Shown one piece after another: positions 50,848 to 60,173 of a stretch of DNA of 64,000 nt. Each line of letters starts with the position of its first letter. The first letter of the stretch is position 1. Source of the DNA: Paracoccaceae bacterium (GTDB taxonomy: Bacteria > Pseudomonadota > Alphaproteobacteria > Rhodobacterales > Rhodobacteraceae); the NCBI GenBank assembly GCA_022843025.1, contig JALHOL010000006.1, positions 124,001 to 188,000 of the forward strand. The letters are read 5' to 3'. Position numbers and translations under genes: made by a program. Under the pieces are notes generated by a model, which had not been told where the DNA came from, ran no database searches, and was given only the letters and a program-made list of their open reading frames with translations.

Positions 50848-52320
50848 TCACTTCGCCTCGAACTTGTCGCGGATCAGACGATCCAACGCCATGACACCCC
50901 ATCCCGTCGCCCCCTTTGGCGCAAGCGTGCTGTCAGATTTCAGCAGCGCGGTGCCTGCGATATCCAGATGGCACCACGGGATTTCGGATTTCACAAAGCG
51001 TTGCAGGAACTGCGCCGCCGTGATCGAACCGCCATCGCGCCCGCCCACATTCATCATGTCGGCGATGCGGGATTTCAGCTTGGCATCATAGGCATCGCCC
51101 ATGGGCATCCGCCATGCGCCCTCACCCTCGGCCTTGGCAGCCTTGAGGAACGCATTGCACAGATCATCATTGTTGGAAAAAACGCCCGTGTTTTCATGGC
51201 CCAAAGCGATGATGATGGCCCCAGTCAGGGTGGCAAGGTCGATCATCCCCACGGGTTTGAACCGTTCCTGCGCATACCACAGCACATCGGCCAGAACGAG
51301 GCGGCCCTCGGCATCGGTGTTGATCACCTCGACCGTGTCGCCCTTCATCGTCTTGACGACGTCACCCGGTCGCTGCGCGCGCCCGTCGGGCATGTTTTCC
51401 ACTAGCCCAACCAGACCCACGACATTGGCTTTGGCCTTGCGCAGCGCCAATGTGCGCATCACGCCCGCCACGACGCCCGCGCCGCCCATATCCATCGTCA
51501 TGTCTTCCATGCCACCGGCAGGCTTGATCGAGATGCCGCCTGTGTCGAACACCACCCCCTTGCCCACCAACGCAAAGGGGGCCGCGCCCTTTTCGCCGCC
51601 ATGCCATTGCATGACCACAACCTTGGACGGGCTTTCCGATCCCTGCCCCACGCCCAACAATGCGCCCATGCCCAGTTTGGACAGTTCCTCTTCTTCAAGG
51701 ATTTCGACATCCAGCCCCAGTTCCTGCATCGCGGCCAACCGCGCGGCAAAATCGTAGGTGGTCAGGATGTTGGCGGGTTCATTCACCAGATCGCGGGTGA
51801 AGAAGACGCCTTCCGCCACCGCAGCCCCCGGCGCGGCGGCCGCGGCCACCGCCTCGGGGTTGGAAACCATGAAGGCCACATGTCCGGGCACCTTGCGCTC
51901 GCCCGTCTTGTGGGCGGTGAAATCATAGGCCCGCATCGCGACGCCAAAGGCAATCTCGGCCGCCAGCGCATGGCTTTCGGCAAGAACGGTTGTGCCTGCC
52001 GGCGTCAGCGCGCGGCCGATCGCGCCGCCTGCCTTGCGCGCATTTGCAATCTCGGTCCGTTTGGGCAGGCGCACGATCTGCAAGGCATCGGCCAGCAGGC
52101 CCGACGGCCAGGCCAGTTCGACCGTTTCACCCGGTTTCAGCCGATCGAAGGCTTCATTGTTCAACAGCCGCGTCACTGCCCCGCGAGTCAGCTTGTCCAG
52201 CCGGCGGATGGCCGGGCTCAGCGCGTTCGGCCCATCCGCAAAGGCCACGATCCGCCCGGTGATGCGCGGCAGGGCGTCAAGATCGACAGGGCGGAAATGG
52301 ATCGGAACGGGGTGTGTCAT
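50848..52320 (-). CDS. pepA: Leucyl aminopeptidase
   Basis: This 490-residue M17 peptidase has the metal-binding catalytic core GKGVVFDTGGISIKPAGGM, MTMDMGGAG and the signature NTDAEGRLVLAD. It removes N-terminal amino acids and in some bacteria also binds DNA. The ATG at 52320 replaces a longer frame to 52377 with no homology. The downstream gene is holC, seven bases on. A divergent lptF promoter lies in the 157-base gap upstream. Confidence 0.96.
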   Translation of the reverse strand: MTHPVPIHFRPVDLDALPRITGRIVAFADGPNALSPAIRRLDKLTRGAVTRLLNNEAFDRLKPGETVELAWPSGLLADALQIVRLPKRTEIANARKAGGAIGRALTPAGTTVLAESHALAAEIAFGVAMRAYDFTAHKTGERKVPGHVAFMVSNPEAVAAAAAPGAAVAEGVFFTRDLVNEPANILTTYDFAARLAAMQELGLDVEILEEEELSKLGMGALLGVGQGSESPSKVVVMQWHGGEKGAAPFALVGKGVVFDTGGISIKPAGGMEDMTMDMGGAGVVAGVMRTLALRKAKANVVGLVGLVENMPDGRAQRPGDVVKTMKGDTVEVINTDAEGRLVLADVLWYAQERFKPVGMIDLATLTGAIIIALGHENTGVFSNNDDLCNAFLKAAKAEGEGAWRMPMGDAYDAKLKSRIADMMNVGGRDGGSITAAQFLQRFVKSEIPWCHLDIAGTALLKSDSTLAPKGATGWGVMALDRLIRDKFEAK

Positions 52321-52477
52321 GCGGGAAATCCTTGACGGAAAGCGCCTGCAGATCAGCGGTGGCGCAGAGATTGGCAAAACGCTACCCGCCCCGCCCCGGA
52401 TTGACCAGATATGAGTTTTCCCCGCCGGGGATTTCCGTTAGATTCACCAAAAGGCTAGAACCGGGGATGCAGTCAGC

Positions 52478-53599
52478 GTGTCAAAATTCGACAGATATCT
52501 GCTGTCGCAACTTGTTGCGCTGTTTGGCTTCTTTGCCCTAATTCTTGTGTCTGTTTATTGGGTCAACCGGGCCGTTGGGCTGTTTGACCGGCTTATCGGC
52601 GACGGCCATTCTGCGCTGGTCTTCCTAGAATTCTCGCTGTTGATGTTGCCCAATGTGATCCGGCTTGTTCTGCCCATCGCGGCCTTTGCCGCAACGGTTT
52701 ATGTGACCAACCGGCTGACACAGGAAAGCGAGTTGGTGGTGATGCAGGCCACCGGTTTTTCCGGCTTTCGCCTTGCGCGCCCGGTTCTGTACTTCGGGGC
52801 CATCGTCACCGCGCTGCACCTGCTGCTGATGAACGTGCTGGTGCCCTGGAGCGGGGCCATGCTGTCCGATCGCGAGGCCGCCTTGGCCGAGAATGTGACC
52901 GCCCGCTATTTGACCGAAGGGCAGTTCATGCATCCCGCCACAGGGGTCACGCTTTACATCCGCGACATCACCCAGCAGGGCGAATTGCGGGACCTGTTCC
53001 TATCGGATGAGCGTAATGCCGCCGAGCGCACCACCTATACCGCCCGCCGCGCCCTGCTGGCACGCGGGGAAAACGGGCCGACGCTGCTGATGTTCGACGG
53101 CATCGCCCAGACGCTGACCCGTGACGATCGGCAAAGCCTTTCCGTCACGCGCTTTGCCGATGTGACTTATGATCTGTCCGGCATGCTGGCCGACCGGACG
53201 CAGACGACGGTTCCGCCCGATTACCTGACCACGGTTCAGCTTCTTTCCGCCGATCCGCAGGAATTGCAGACCCGCACGGGTGCGGAACGCGCGACCATCC
53301 TGCAAGAGGTGCATACAAGGCTGGCGCAGCCGTTCCTCAGCGCGGCAGCGGCGATGGTTGGCTTTTCCACCCTTCTGATCGGCGCCTTCAGCAGGTTTGG
53401 CCTGTGGCGGCAGATCCTTGGCGCGGTGGGTATCCTGATCTTCTTGCAGCTTCTCAACACGACCGGCTCTGCCATGGCGCTAAAGGATGCACGGCTGTGG
53501 CCGGCGGTCTATGTGGCCCCACTGGCCGGGCTTGGGATTGCGGCGTTGCTGTTGCATCTGGCGCAGCGCCCCCGGCATGTGCGAAGGGCCTTGGCATGA
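52478..53599 (+). CDS. lptF: LPS export permease LptF
   Basis: This 373-residue YjgP/YjgQ permease has membrane helices near the N terminus (about 12-32, 53-73, 97-117) and the C terminus (three helices after about 275), with a periplasmic beta-jellyroll between them. It forms the inner-membrane LptB2FG complex that extracts lipopolysaccharide. The start is GTG at 52478. The stop overlaps the lptG start (ATGA at 53596-53599). It heads a plus-strand operon for outer-membrane assembly. Confidence 0.94.
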   Translation: MSKFDRYLLSQLVALFGFFALILVSVYWVNRAVGLFDRLIGDGHSALVFLEFSLLMLPNVIRLVLPIAAFAATVYVTNRLTQESELVVMQATGFSGFRLARPVLYFGAIVTALHLLLMNVLVPWSGAMLSDREAALAENVTARYLTEGQFMHPATGVTLYIRDITQQGELRDLFLSDERNAAERTTYTARRALLARGENGPTLLMFDGIAQTLTRDDRQSLSVTRFADVTYDLSGMLADRTQTTVPPDYLTTVQLLSADPQELQTRTGAERATILQEVHTRLAQPFLSAAAAMVGFSTLLIGAFSRFGLWRQILGAVGILIFLQLLNTTGSAMALKDARLWPAVYVAPLAGLGIAALLLHLAQRPRHVRRALA

Positions 53600-54693
53600 C
53601 GCTTAGCCTTTACATCGCGCGCCGGTTTCTGGGGTCTTTCCTGGTGGTGCTGGGGGTCTTCTTCGGGATCATGCTGCTGATCGACACGATCGACCAGTTG
53701 CGGCGACTGAACCAGAGCGATGCAGGCCTGATCTCGGCCCTGCATCTGGCTGCGCTGAACGTTCCGCAAAGCCTGTACCGTATCCTGCCGCTGATCGTGG
53801 TGCTAGCCGCAATTTCGCTGTTCATGGCACTGGCCCGGTCCAGCGAACTCGTCGTGGTCCGGGCGGCAGGCCGGTCAGGCCTGCGCTTCCTGATCGCGCC
53901 GGTGGTAACCGCACTGATCAGCGGGCTGGTCGCGGTCGCCGTGCTGAACCCCTTTGTCGCAGCCACCACCCGGCTTTATGACAATGCGCAAGCCGATCTT
54001 GCCCGCGGCGGGTCAAGCGCGATGTCGGTATCAGAGAACGGCCTTTGGCTGCGCCAGGGCGATGGCAACGGTCAGACCGTCATTCAGGCCGCCCGCACCA
54101 ATCAGGATGGCACCGAGCTTTACGGCGTCAGTTTTCTGCTGCTGGATGCCGAAGGCCTGCCCGCCGCGCGGATCGAGGCGAACGTCGCGCGGCTGGAACC
54201 GGGGGCCTGGGTGTTGGAGGGGGCAAAGCGCTGGGATCTGACGGCGCGCAACCCCGAACAAAACTCAACCCGGTTGGCCGATGGCAGCTCCCTGCCTTCT
54301 GACCTGACGCGCGAAGGCATTCGCGACAGTTTCGGATCGCCCTCTGCCATCCCCTTCTGGTCGCTGCCCTCCTATATCGCTGGGTTGGAACGGGCGGGAT
54401 TTTCGGCCCGCGCCCATCAGGTGTGGTTCCAGATGGAACTGGCACAGCCCCTGTTGCTGGCGGCGATGGTGCTGGTGGCGGCGGGGTTCACCATGCGGCA
54501 TGCGCGCTTTGGCAAGACAGGCACGCTTGTGCTGTTCGCTGTGCTCAGCGGGTTTGCGATCTTTTTCCTGCGCAATTTCGCGCAGGTTCTGGGTGAAAAC
54601 GGGCAGATTCCGGTGGCACTGGCCGCTTGGGCGCCGCCCGTGGCCGCCACGATGATGGCGCTTGGCCTTCTTCTGCATCTGGAGGATGGCTGA
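53596..54693 (+). CDS. lptG: LPS export permease LptG
   Basis: This 365-residue permease has the same six-helix, jellyroll layout as LptF (MTLSLYIARRFLGSFLVVLG at the start) and partners it in LptB2FG. It overlaps the lptF stop codon by four bases. The longer frame beginning at 53404 lies inside lptF and is rejected. The lptD start follows one base after the stop. Confidence 0.94.
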   Translation: MTLSLYIARRFLGSFLVVLGVFFGIMLLIDTIDQLRRLNQSDAGLISALHLAALNVPQSLYRILPLIVVLAAISLFMALARSSELVVVRAAGRSGLRFLIAPVVTALISGLVAVAVLNPFVAATTRLYDNAQADLARGGSSAMSVSENGLWLRQGDGNGQTVIQAARTNQDGTELYGVSFLLLDAEGLPAARIEANVARLEPGAWVLEGAKRWDLTARNPEQNSTRLADGSSLPSDLTREGIRDSFGSPSAIPFWSLPSYIAGLERAGFSARAHQVWFQMELAQPLLLAAMVLVAAGFTMRHARFGKTGTLVLFAVLSGFAIFFLRNFAQVLGENGQIPVALAAWAPPVAATMMALGLLLHLEDG

Positions 54694-54694
54694 C

Positions 54695-56899
54695 ATGGCC
54701 CGTGGCCCAGATTTCCGCCGCCGAAAGCCGCGCCGTTTTGCGGCCCTGCGTCCGCTTGCGCTGGCGCTGTCGGTTGCGGCCTTGCTCGGTTCGGCCTCAC
54801 CGGGCGGGCTGATGGCGCAGGAAGCCGCGACGCTGATCGCGGACCGGCTGGAAATTGCGGCGGATTCCCGGCTGATCGCCGAAGGATCGGTCGAGGTGTT
54901 CTATCAGGGCCGCCGCATGACGGCGGAACGTATCGTCTTTGACCAAAGCACCGATCAGTTGCGTATCGAAGGCCCGATCCGCCTGACGGATGAGGATGGG
55001 TCGACCGTTATCGTTGCCGCGCAGGCCGATCTGTCATCGGACCTGACCGAAGGCATCCTGCAAAGCGCGCGTGTCGTGCTGAACCAGCAATTGCAGATGG
55101 CGGCGGCGCAAATGGTGCGCAGCGAAGGGCGTTACCTGCAACTGGACAATGCCGTGGCCTCTAGCTGCAAGGTCTGCGCGGGCAGCACCACACCCTTGTG
55201 GGAGATTCGCGCCCGACGCGTGCTGCACGATCAGACAGCGCAGCAGATTTACTTTGACCATGCCCAGTTGCGCGTGGCGGGCGTCCCGCTGCTGTATATC
55301 CCGCGCCTGCGTATTCCTGATCCGACACTGGACCGCAGTACGGGCTTTCTGATGCCCAAGTTCACCAACCGGACCGATCTGGGAACCGGCATCACCCTAC
55401 CCTATTTCGTGGCCATCGGCCCATCGCGCGACCTGACCTTCTCGCCGACCTTGACGACGAATGGCGCCAAGGCGCTTGAGATCAGGTATCGGCAAGCGTT
55501 CGAGACGGGCAATATCGCCATCTCTGGCACCTTGGCACGGGATGACATCCAGCCCGGGAACACGCGCGGTTATGTGGTGGCGGATGGTGTCTTCCGGCTG
55601 CCGCGCGGCTATCGTCTGGCCTTCCATGGCGAGGCGGTCAGCGATGATGCCTATCTGGCCGATTACGGCATCAGCGATACGGACCGTCTGACCAACACGA
55701 TCCAAGTGGACCGGGTCCGCCGCGATGAATACATCGCTGCGCGGATCATAAATTTCGATACGCTGCGCGCGGGCGATTTCCCGTCGGCCACCCCCTATCT
55801 GGTGACGGATTCCACCTATATACAGCGCTTCCAGCTTGGCGCGCTGGGGGGCGAAGGGGCGCTGCGCTTTGGGTCGCATACCCACACGCGGCAATCGTCG
55901 AACCCGCTGGATGGCGCAGACCCCGATGACATTTCCGAAGGGTCAGACATGCAGCGCCTGTCCATTGGCGCGGATTGGCGCAAGGATTGGGTGACGACGA
56001 ATGGCGTCGTGCTTGCCGCCCTTGGCGAGGTGCGGCTGGATACGTTCAACATATCCGACGATGCCACCTATGGCGGCAGCCGGTCGCGGATTTACGGCGC
56101 GGGCGCGGTCGAGTTCCGGTGGCCTTGGGTGCGGGCCGGGGCGGATGGCGTGGCGCAGGTCATTGAACCCGTGGCGCAGCTTGTCTGGTCCGATGATGAC
56201 GGGGCCTTGATCCCGAATGAGGACAGCCGCCTTGTGGAATTCGATGAATCCAACCTGTTTTCGCTGAACCGTTTTCCCGGCACCGATGTGGTGGAAACCG
56301 GTCTGCGCGCCAATCTGGGTGTCAGCTGGACGCGGATCGATCCCGCCGGTTGGACGATCGGCGTGACGGCGGGCCGCGTCTTCCGCGATGCGCCCGCGGC
56401 GGGCTTTTCCGCCGCATCCGGACTAAGCGGCAGCACGTCGGATTGGCTGTTGGCGGTGACAGCGGAAACTGAGAACGGCCTGAACTTTGCCGGGCGGGTG
56501 ATCACCGATGATGACCTGTCGGTCACGCGAGGCGAGGTGCTGGCCGAATATGGCAGCCCAGAGGTGTGGTTCAACACCGGCTATATCTGGTCCATCGCCG
56601 ATCTGGCCGAGTCCCGACCCAGCCGCGTCTCGGACCTTGTGCTTGGGGGCGGTTATCAGATCAGCCCCGGCTGGCAGGCCACGGCATCGGGCCGCTATGA
56701 TTTCGAGGCGGACAGCTATCGCAGCGCCGATTTCGGCGTGAGCTTCAAGAACGAGTGTTTGCTGGTTGATCTTTCTCTCTCGCGTCGGTTCACGTCATCC
56801 ACTACTGTGCGGCCAGGCACGACGGTCGATCTATCGGTCGAATTGCTTGGCTTTGGCGGCGGAACCGAGGCAGGACCGGCGCGCATGTGCAGACGATGA
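54695..56899 (+). CDS. lptD: LPS-assembly outer membrane protein LptD
   Basis: This 734-residue protein has a signal peptide, an N-terminal OstA/LptA-like periplasmic domain (about 40-160, ADRLEIAADSRLIAEGSVEV), and a C-terminal beta-barrel of the LptD family. It inserts lipopolysaccharide into the outer membrane with LptE. Cysteine pair CKVC is near 152-155 and single Cys residues lie near the end. Start ATG at 54695 lies nine bases after GGAGG; the two upstream ATG codons are too close or lie inside lptG. Confidence 0.93.
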   Translation: MARGPDFRRRKPRRFAALRPLALALSVAALLGSASPGGLMAQEAATLIADRLEIAADSRLIAEGSVEVFYQGRRMTAERIVFDQSTDQLRIEGPIRLTDEDGSTVIVAAQADLSSDLTEGILQSARVVLNQQLQMAAAQMVRSEGRYLQLDNAVASSCKVCAGSTTPLWEIRARRVLHDQTAQQIYFDHAQLRVAGVPLLYIPRLRIPDPTLDRSTGFLMPKFTNRTDLGTGITLPYFVAIGPSRDLTFSPTLTTNGAKALEIRYRQAFETGNIAISGTLARDDIQPGNTRGYVVADGVFRLPRGYRLAFHGEAVSDDAYLADYGISDTDRLTNTIQVDRVRRDEYIAARIINFDTLRAGDFPSATPYLVTDSTYIQRFQLGALGGEGALRFGSHTHTRQSSNPLDGADPDDISEGSDMQRLSIGADWRKDWVTTNGVVLAALGEVRLDTFNISDDATYGGSRSRIYGAGAVEFRWPWVRAGADGVAQVIEPVAQLVWSDDDGALIPNEDSRLVEFDESNLFSLNRFPGTDVVETGLRANLGVSWTRIDPAGWTIGVTAGRVFRDAPAAGFSAASGLSGSTSDWLLAVTAETENGLNFAGRVITDDDLSVTRGEVLAEYGSPEVWFNTGYIWSIADLAESRPSRVSDLVLGGGYQISPGWQATASGRYDFEADSYRSADFGVSFKNECLLVDLSLSRRFTSSTTVRPGTTVDLSVELLGFGGGTEAGPARMCRR

Positions 56900-56945
56900 C
56901 TGTACAGGGCAAGTCACGGGGCAAGGCAGGATACGGGATACGGGA

Positions 56946-58250
56946 ATGACGGATCGTTCGCGGAACAAGGCGGCACAGACCATGAGGGCAGCGCTTCTGG
57001 GGGTATCGCTTCTGGCGGTGGGGGCAGGCATTGCCCCGGCGCAAGAGGGTGGGCTGTTCGCGCCCCGCATGGTAATCAACGGCCAGACCGTGACCAATTT
57101 CGAAATGGAACAGCGGATGCTGTTCCTGCGCGCCCTGCGCGCGCCCGGCGATCCGGAAAAGGAAGCGCTGGACGCGCTGATGCGCGACCGGCTTGGCGCG
57201 CAAGCGGCCGAGGATATGGACATTTCCGTCACCGCCGAACAGGTGAAGCAGGGGATGGAAGAATTCGCCGCCCGTGCCAACCTGACGGCCGAGCAATTCA
57301 CCGAAGCGCTGGGACAAGAGGGCGTGGCCCCCGAAACCTTCCGCGATTTCGTGGCCAACGGTCTGTTGTGGCGCGATGTGGTGCGCACGAAATTCGCGTC
57401 GCAGATCCGCATTTCCGACGCCCAGATCGACCGGGCCTTGGCCGAGAACGCCAAGACCCCGCAGGTGCAGGTTCTGCTTTCGGAACTGATCATTCCGGTG
57501 CAGGGCGAAGACATCTCGCCCGTGCTGGATCAGGCCCGCGCGATCAAGGCGGAAAGTGGTTCCGAGGCGGGCTTTGCCTCTGCCGCGCGGCAGTTTTCGG
57601 CAGCCCCGTCCGCGGGGCGCGGCGGGCGGCTAGATTGGGTTCCGATCAGCAATCTTCCCCCGGCCATCGCCCAACAAGTGCTGACGCTGTCGCCTGGCGA
57701 AGTGTCCGATCCGATCGTGGTTCCACAGGCGGTGGTGTTGTTCCAATTGAACGGCATCAGCGATCTGGAAAGCGCCATGCCCGCGCAGGTCGAGGTGGAG
57801 TATGCCCAGTTCGCCCTGCCGCCGAACCTTGATCCGGCTGTGGTGCGCCAGCAGACGGATGATTGCGGCGATCTTTACCCGCTCGCGCGTGGTCTGCCGG
57901 CCGAACAGTTGCGGGTGACCAAACAGATGATGGGTTCCGTGCCACAGGATATCGCGCTGGAACTGGCCAAGTTGGACCCGGGCGAAAGCGTGCTGCGGGG
58001 GCGCGGCACCTATAACGAATTGCTGATGCTGTGCCTGCGGACCGGTATCCCCGAGACCGACCCGAATGCCGCCGAAATTCCGGTGACCACCGCCGAAAGC
58101 GACGCAGCCGAGGGCGAGGCCGCAGCCGAGGACAAGCCCTTGGTCGACCGCGAGGCTGTGCGCAACCAGTTGGGCAACCAGCAGCTGACCGCCCTGGCCG
58201 AGGGCTTCATGGAAGAGCTGCGGTCAGAAGCGATCATCGAGGAGCGGTGA
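56946..58250 (+). CDS. surA: SurA-like periplasmic chaperone / peptidylprolyl isomerase
   Basis: This 434-residue protein has a signal peptide (about residues 1-33, after MTDRSRNKAAQTM), a SurA-like N domain (VVTNFEMEQRMLFLRAL type segment) and a parvulin PPIase domain in the middle (about 185-290, RQFSAAPSAGRGGRLDWV). A second weak domain and an acidic tail follow. It helps fold outer-membrane proteins such as LptD, whose gene precedes it. The stop overlaps the GTG start of pdxA. Confidence 0.85.
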   Translation: MTDRSRNKAAQTMRAALLGVSLLAVGAGIAPAQEGGLFAPRMVINGQTVTNFEMEQRMLFLRALRAPGDPEKEALDALMRDRLGAQAAEDMDISVTAEQVKQGMEEFAARANLTAEQFTEALGQEGVAPETFRDFVANGLLWRDVVRTKFASQIRISDAQIDRALAENAKTPQVQVLLSELIIPVQGEDISPVLDQARAIKAESGSEAGFASAARQFSAAPSAGRGGRLDWVPISNLPPAIAQQVLTLSPGEVSDPIVVPQAVVLFQLNGISDLESAMPAQVEVEYAQFALPPNLDPAVVRQQTDDCGDLYPLARGLPAEQLRVTKQMMGSVPQDIALELAKLDPGESVLRGRGTYNELLMLCLRTGIPETDPNAAEIPVTTAESDAAEGEAAAEDKPLVDREAVRNQLGNQQLTALAEGFMEELRSEAIIEER

Positions 58251-59227
58251 GCGCGTCCTTGCTGCCGATTGCGCTGAGCTGTGGCGATCCTGCCGGGATC
58301 GGGGCCGAGATAGCGCTTAAGGCACGGGCGATGCTGGGGGCAGGATTGCCGTTCTTCTGGATTGGCGACCCGGCGCATCTGCCGGCGGGTGCGGTTTTTT
58401 CCGTGATTGACGATCCCGGTCAGGCGGCGTCGGTTCCTGCGGAAGCCCTGCCCGTTTTGGCGCACAGTTTCCCGCTACCCGCCACACCGGGGCAGCCGGA
58501 CCCGGCAAATGCGCAAGGCATCATCGACGTGATCGCGCGGGCGGTGGGTTTGGTGCAGCAGGGCCATGCGTCGGCAATCTGCACCCTGCCAATCAACAAG
58601 AAGGTGCTGAAGGACGGGGCGGGTTTCGCCTTTCCGGGACATACCGAATATCTGGCACATTTGGGCGGTGTCAGCCGTGTGGTGATGATGCTGGCCTGCC
58701 CGGAATTGCGGGTGGTGCCTGCAACCATCCATATCGCACTGGCCGATGTGCCGCGCGTTCTGACGCCGGATTTGCTTGAAGACACCATCCGCATCACCGA
58801 TGCCGGGCTGCGGCGGGATTTCGGCATTGCGCGGCCCCGTATCGCGGTGGCGGGCTTGAATCCCCATGCCGGCGAAGGCGGCGCAATGGGGTGGGAAGAA
58901 ACGCAATGGATCGGCCCGCTGATTGCCAGAATGGCAGCAGAGGGGTTTGATCTGCGCGGACCGATGCCGCCAGACACGATGTTTCACAAGGCCGCGCGGG
59001 CGCGCTATGACGTGGCCGTCTGCATGTATCACGATCAGGCGCTGATCCCGATCAAGACAGTGGATTTCGACGGCGGGGTGAATGTGACGCTGGGCCTGCC
59101 CTTTATCCGCACGTCGCCCGACCATGGCACCGCCTATGACATAGCGGGCAAAGGCATTGCCAGCGCGACCAGCCTTGTGGCGGCGCTGCGGATGGCGCAA
59201 CAGATGGCGGCGGCGCGCGGGGCGTAA
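58247..59227 (+). CDS. pdxA: 4-hydroxythreonine-4-phosphate dehydrogenase
   Basis: This 326-residue protein has PdxA signatures LSCGDPAGIGAEIALKA, TLPINKKVLKDGA, FPGHTEYLA and CMYHDQALIPIKT, including the zinc-binding histidines, and TLGLPFIRTSPDHGTA. It acts in pyridoxal 5'-phosphate synthesis. The GTG start at 58247 overlaps the surA stop (GTGA). The order surA-pdxA-rsmA is conserved in proteobacteria. Confidence 0.96.
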   Translation: MSASLLPIALSCGDPAGIGAEIALKARAMLGAGLPFFWIGDPAHLPAGAVFSVIDDPGQAASVPAEALPVLAHSFPLPATPGQPDPANAQGIIDVIARAVGLVQQGHASAICTLPINKKVLKDGAGFAFPGHTEYLAHLGGVSRVVMMLACPELRVVPATIHIALADVPRVLTPDLLEDTIRITDAGLRRDFGIARPRIAVAGLNPHAGEGGAMGWEETQWIGPLIARMAAEGFDLRGPMPPDTMFHKAARARYDVAVCMYHDQALIPIKTVDFDGGVNVTLGLPFIRTSPDHGTAYDIAGKGIASATSLVAALRMAQQMAAARGA

Positions 59228-59240
59228 TCTGCCGGATTTG

Positions 59241-59260
59241 GGTATTTGAGCCAAGATGAA
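59241..59260 (+). repeat. GGTATTTGAGCCAAGATGAA element
   Basis: One base different from the 20-bp elements at 34134 and 63495. It ends 14 bases before the rsmA start codon, so it may take part in translation initiation. No hairpin precedes it here. Confidence 0.6.
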
Positions 59261-59274
59261 AAGGCGGGTCAGGC

Positions 59275-60114
59275 ATGGCGACGATTGACGGGCTTCCGCC
59301 GCTGCGCGAGGTGATCCGCGCACATGATCTGGTGGCGAAAAAGCAGTTGGGGCAGAACTTCCTGCTCGATCTGAACCTGACCGCCAAGATCGCACGGCAG
59401 GCGGGGGATCTGTCCGGTTGTGATGTGCTGGAGGTTGGGCCGGGCCCCGGCGGGCTGACGCGCGGCTTGCTGGCCGAAGGGGCGCGGCGGGTGCTGGCGG
59501 TGGAAAAGGATCCCCGCTGCATGGCGCCGCTGGCCGAGGTGGGGGCGGTTTATCCCGGTCGGCTGGAGGTGATCAACGGCGACGCGCTGGAGGTGGATGT
59601 TCTGGCGCATTTGACACCGCCGGTTCGGGTCGTGGCGAACCTGCCCTATAATGTGGGCACGGAATTGCTGATCCGCTGGCTGACACCGGCTGTCTGGCCA
59701 CCCTTTTGGGAGAGCCTGACGCTGATGTTCCAAAAGGAAGTGGCCGAGCGGATCGTGGCCAAACCCCGGACCGATCATTACGGGCGTTTGGCGCTTTTGG
59801 TGCAATGGCGGGCCGAGGCGAAGATCGTGATGCATCTTCCGCCCGAAGCGTTCACCCCCGCACCCAAGGTGCATTCGGCAGTGGTGCATATCACCCGGCT
59901 GGCTGAGCCGCGCTTTCCGGCCGATGGCGCGGTGCTTAGCCGGATCACGGCCATGGCCTTCAACCAGCGGCGCAAGATGCTGCGGTCATCGCTGAAGGGT
60001 TTGGGGGCCGATATCGAGGCCAAGCTGGAGGCGGCGGGGATCGTGCCGACGCAGCGCGCCGAGGAAATTTCGCTGGAGCAGTTCTGCGCCTTGGCGAGGC
60101 TTATCAAGGCATGA
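59275..60114 (+). CDS. rsmA: 16S rRNA dimethyladenosine transferase
   Basis: This 279-residue protein has a SAM-binding [16 protein letters not shown] motif and catalytic [11 protein letters not shown]. It dimethylates two adjacent adenosines in helix 45 of 16S rRNA. The end of the protein is the typical helical domain ([15 protein letters not shown]). It is the last gene of the plus-strand run and is followed three bases later by a bidirectional terminator. Confidence 0.97.
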   Translation: MATIDGLPPLREVIRAHDLVAKKQLGQNFLLDLNLTAKIARQAGDLSGCDVLEVGPGPGGLTRGLLAEGARRVLAVEKDPRCMAPLAEVGAVYPGRLEVINGDALEVDVLAHLTPPVRVVANLPYNVGTELLIRWLTPAVWPPFWESLTLMFQKEVAERIVAKPRTDHYGRLALLVQWRAEAKIVMHLPPEAFTPAPKVHSAVVHITRLAEPRFPADGAVLSRITAMAFNQRRKMLRSSLKGLGADIEAKLEAAGIVPTQRAEEISLEQFCALARLIKA

Positions 60115-60117
60115 AAA

Positions 60118-60141
60118 AAGGCCGGGTTTGACCCCGGCCTT
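60118..60141. terminator. Bidirectional terminator between rsmA and the DUF4167 gene
   Basis: AAGGCCGGG (60118-60126) pairs with CCCGGCCTT (60133-60141), with T-rich flank CTGTTTC on the plus strand and CTTTTTTCAT on the minus strand. Confidence 0.8.
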
Positions 60142-60173
60142 CTGTTTCAAATGATTAATGGGCGGTTAACGCC

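Noticed and set aside
53404-53595. Extended N terminus for lptG
   Set aside because: The segment lies within lptF in another frame; the ATGA overlap at 53596-53599 gives the normal family start.
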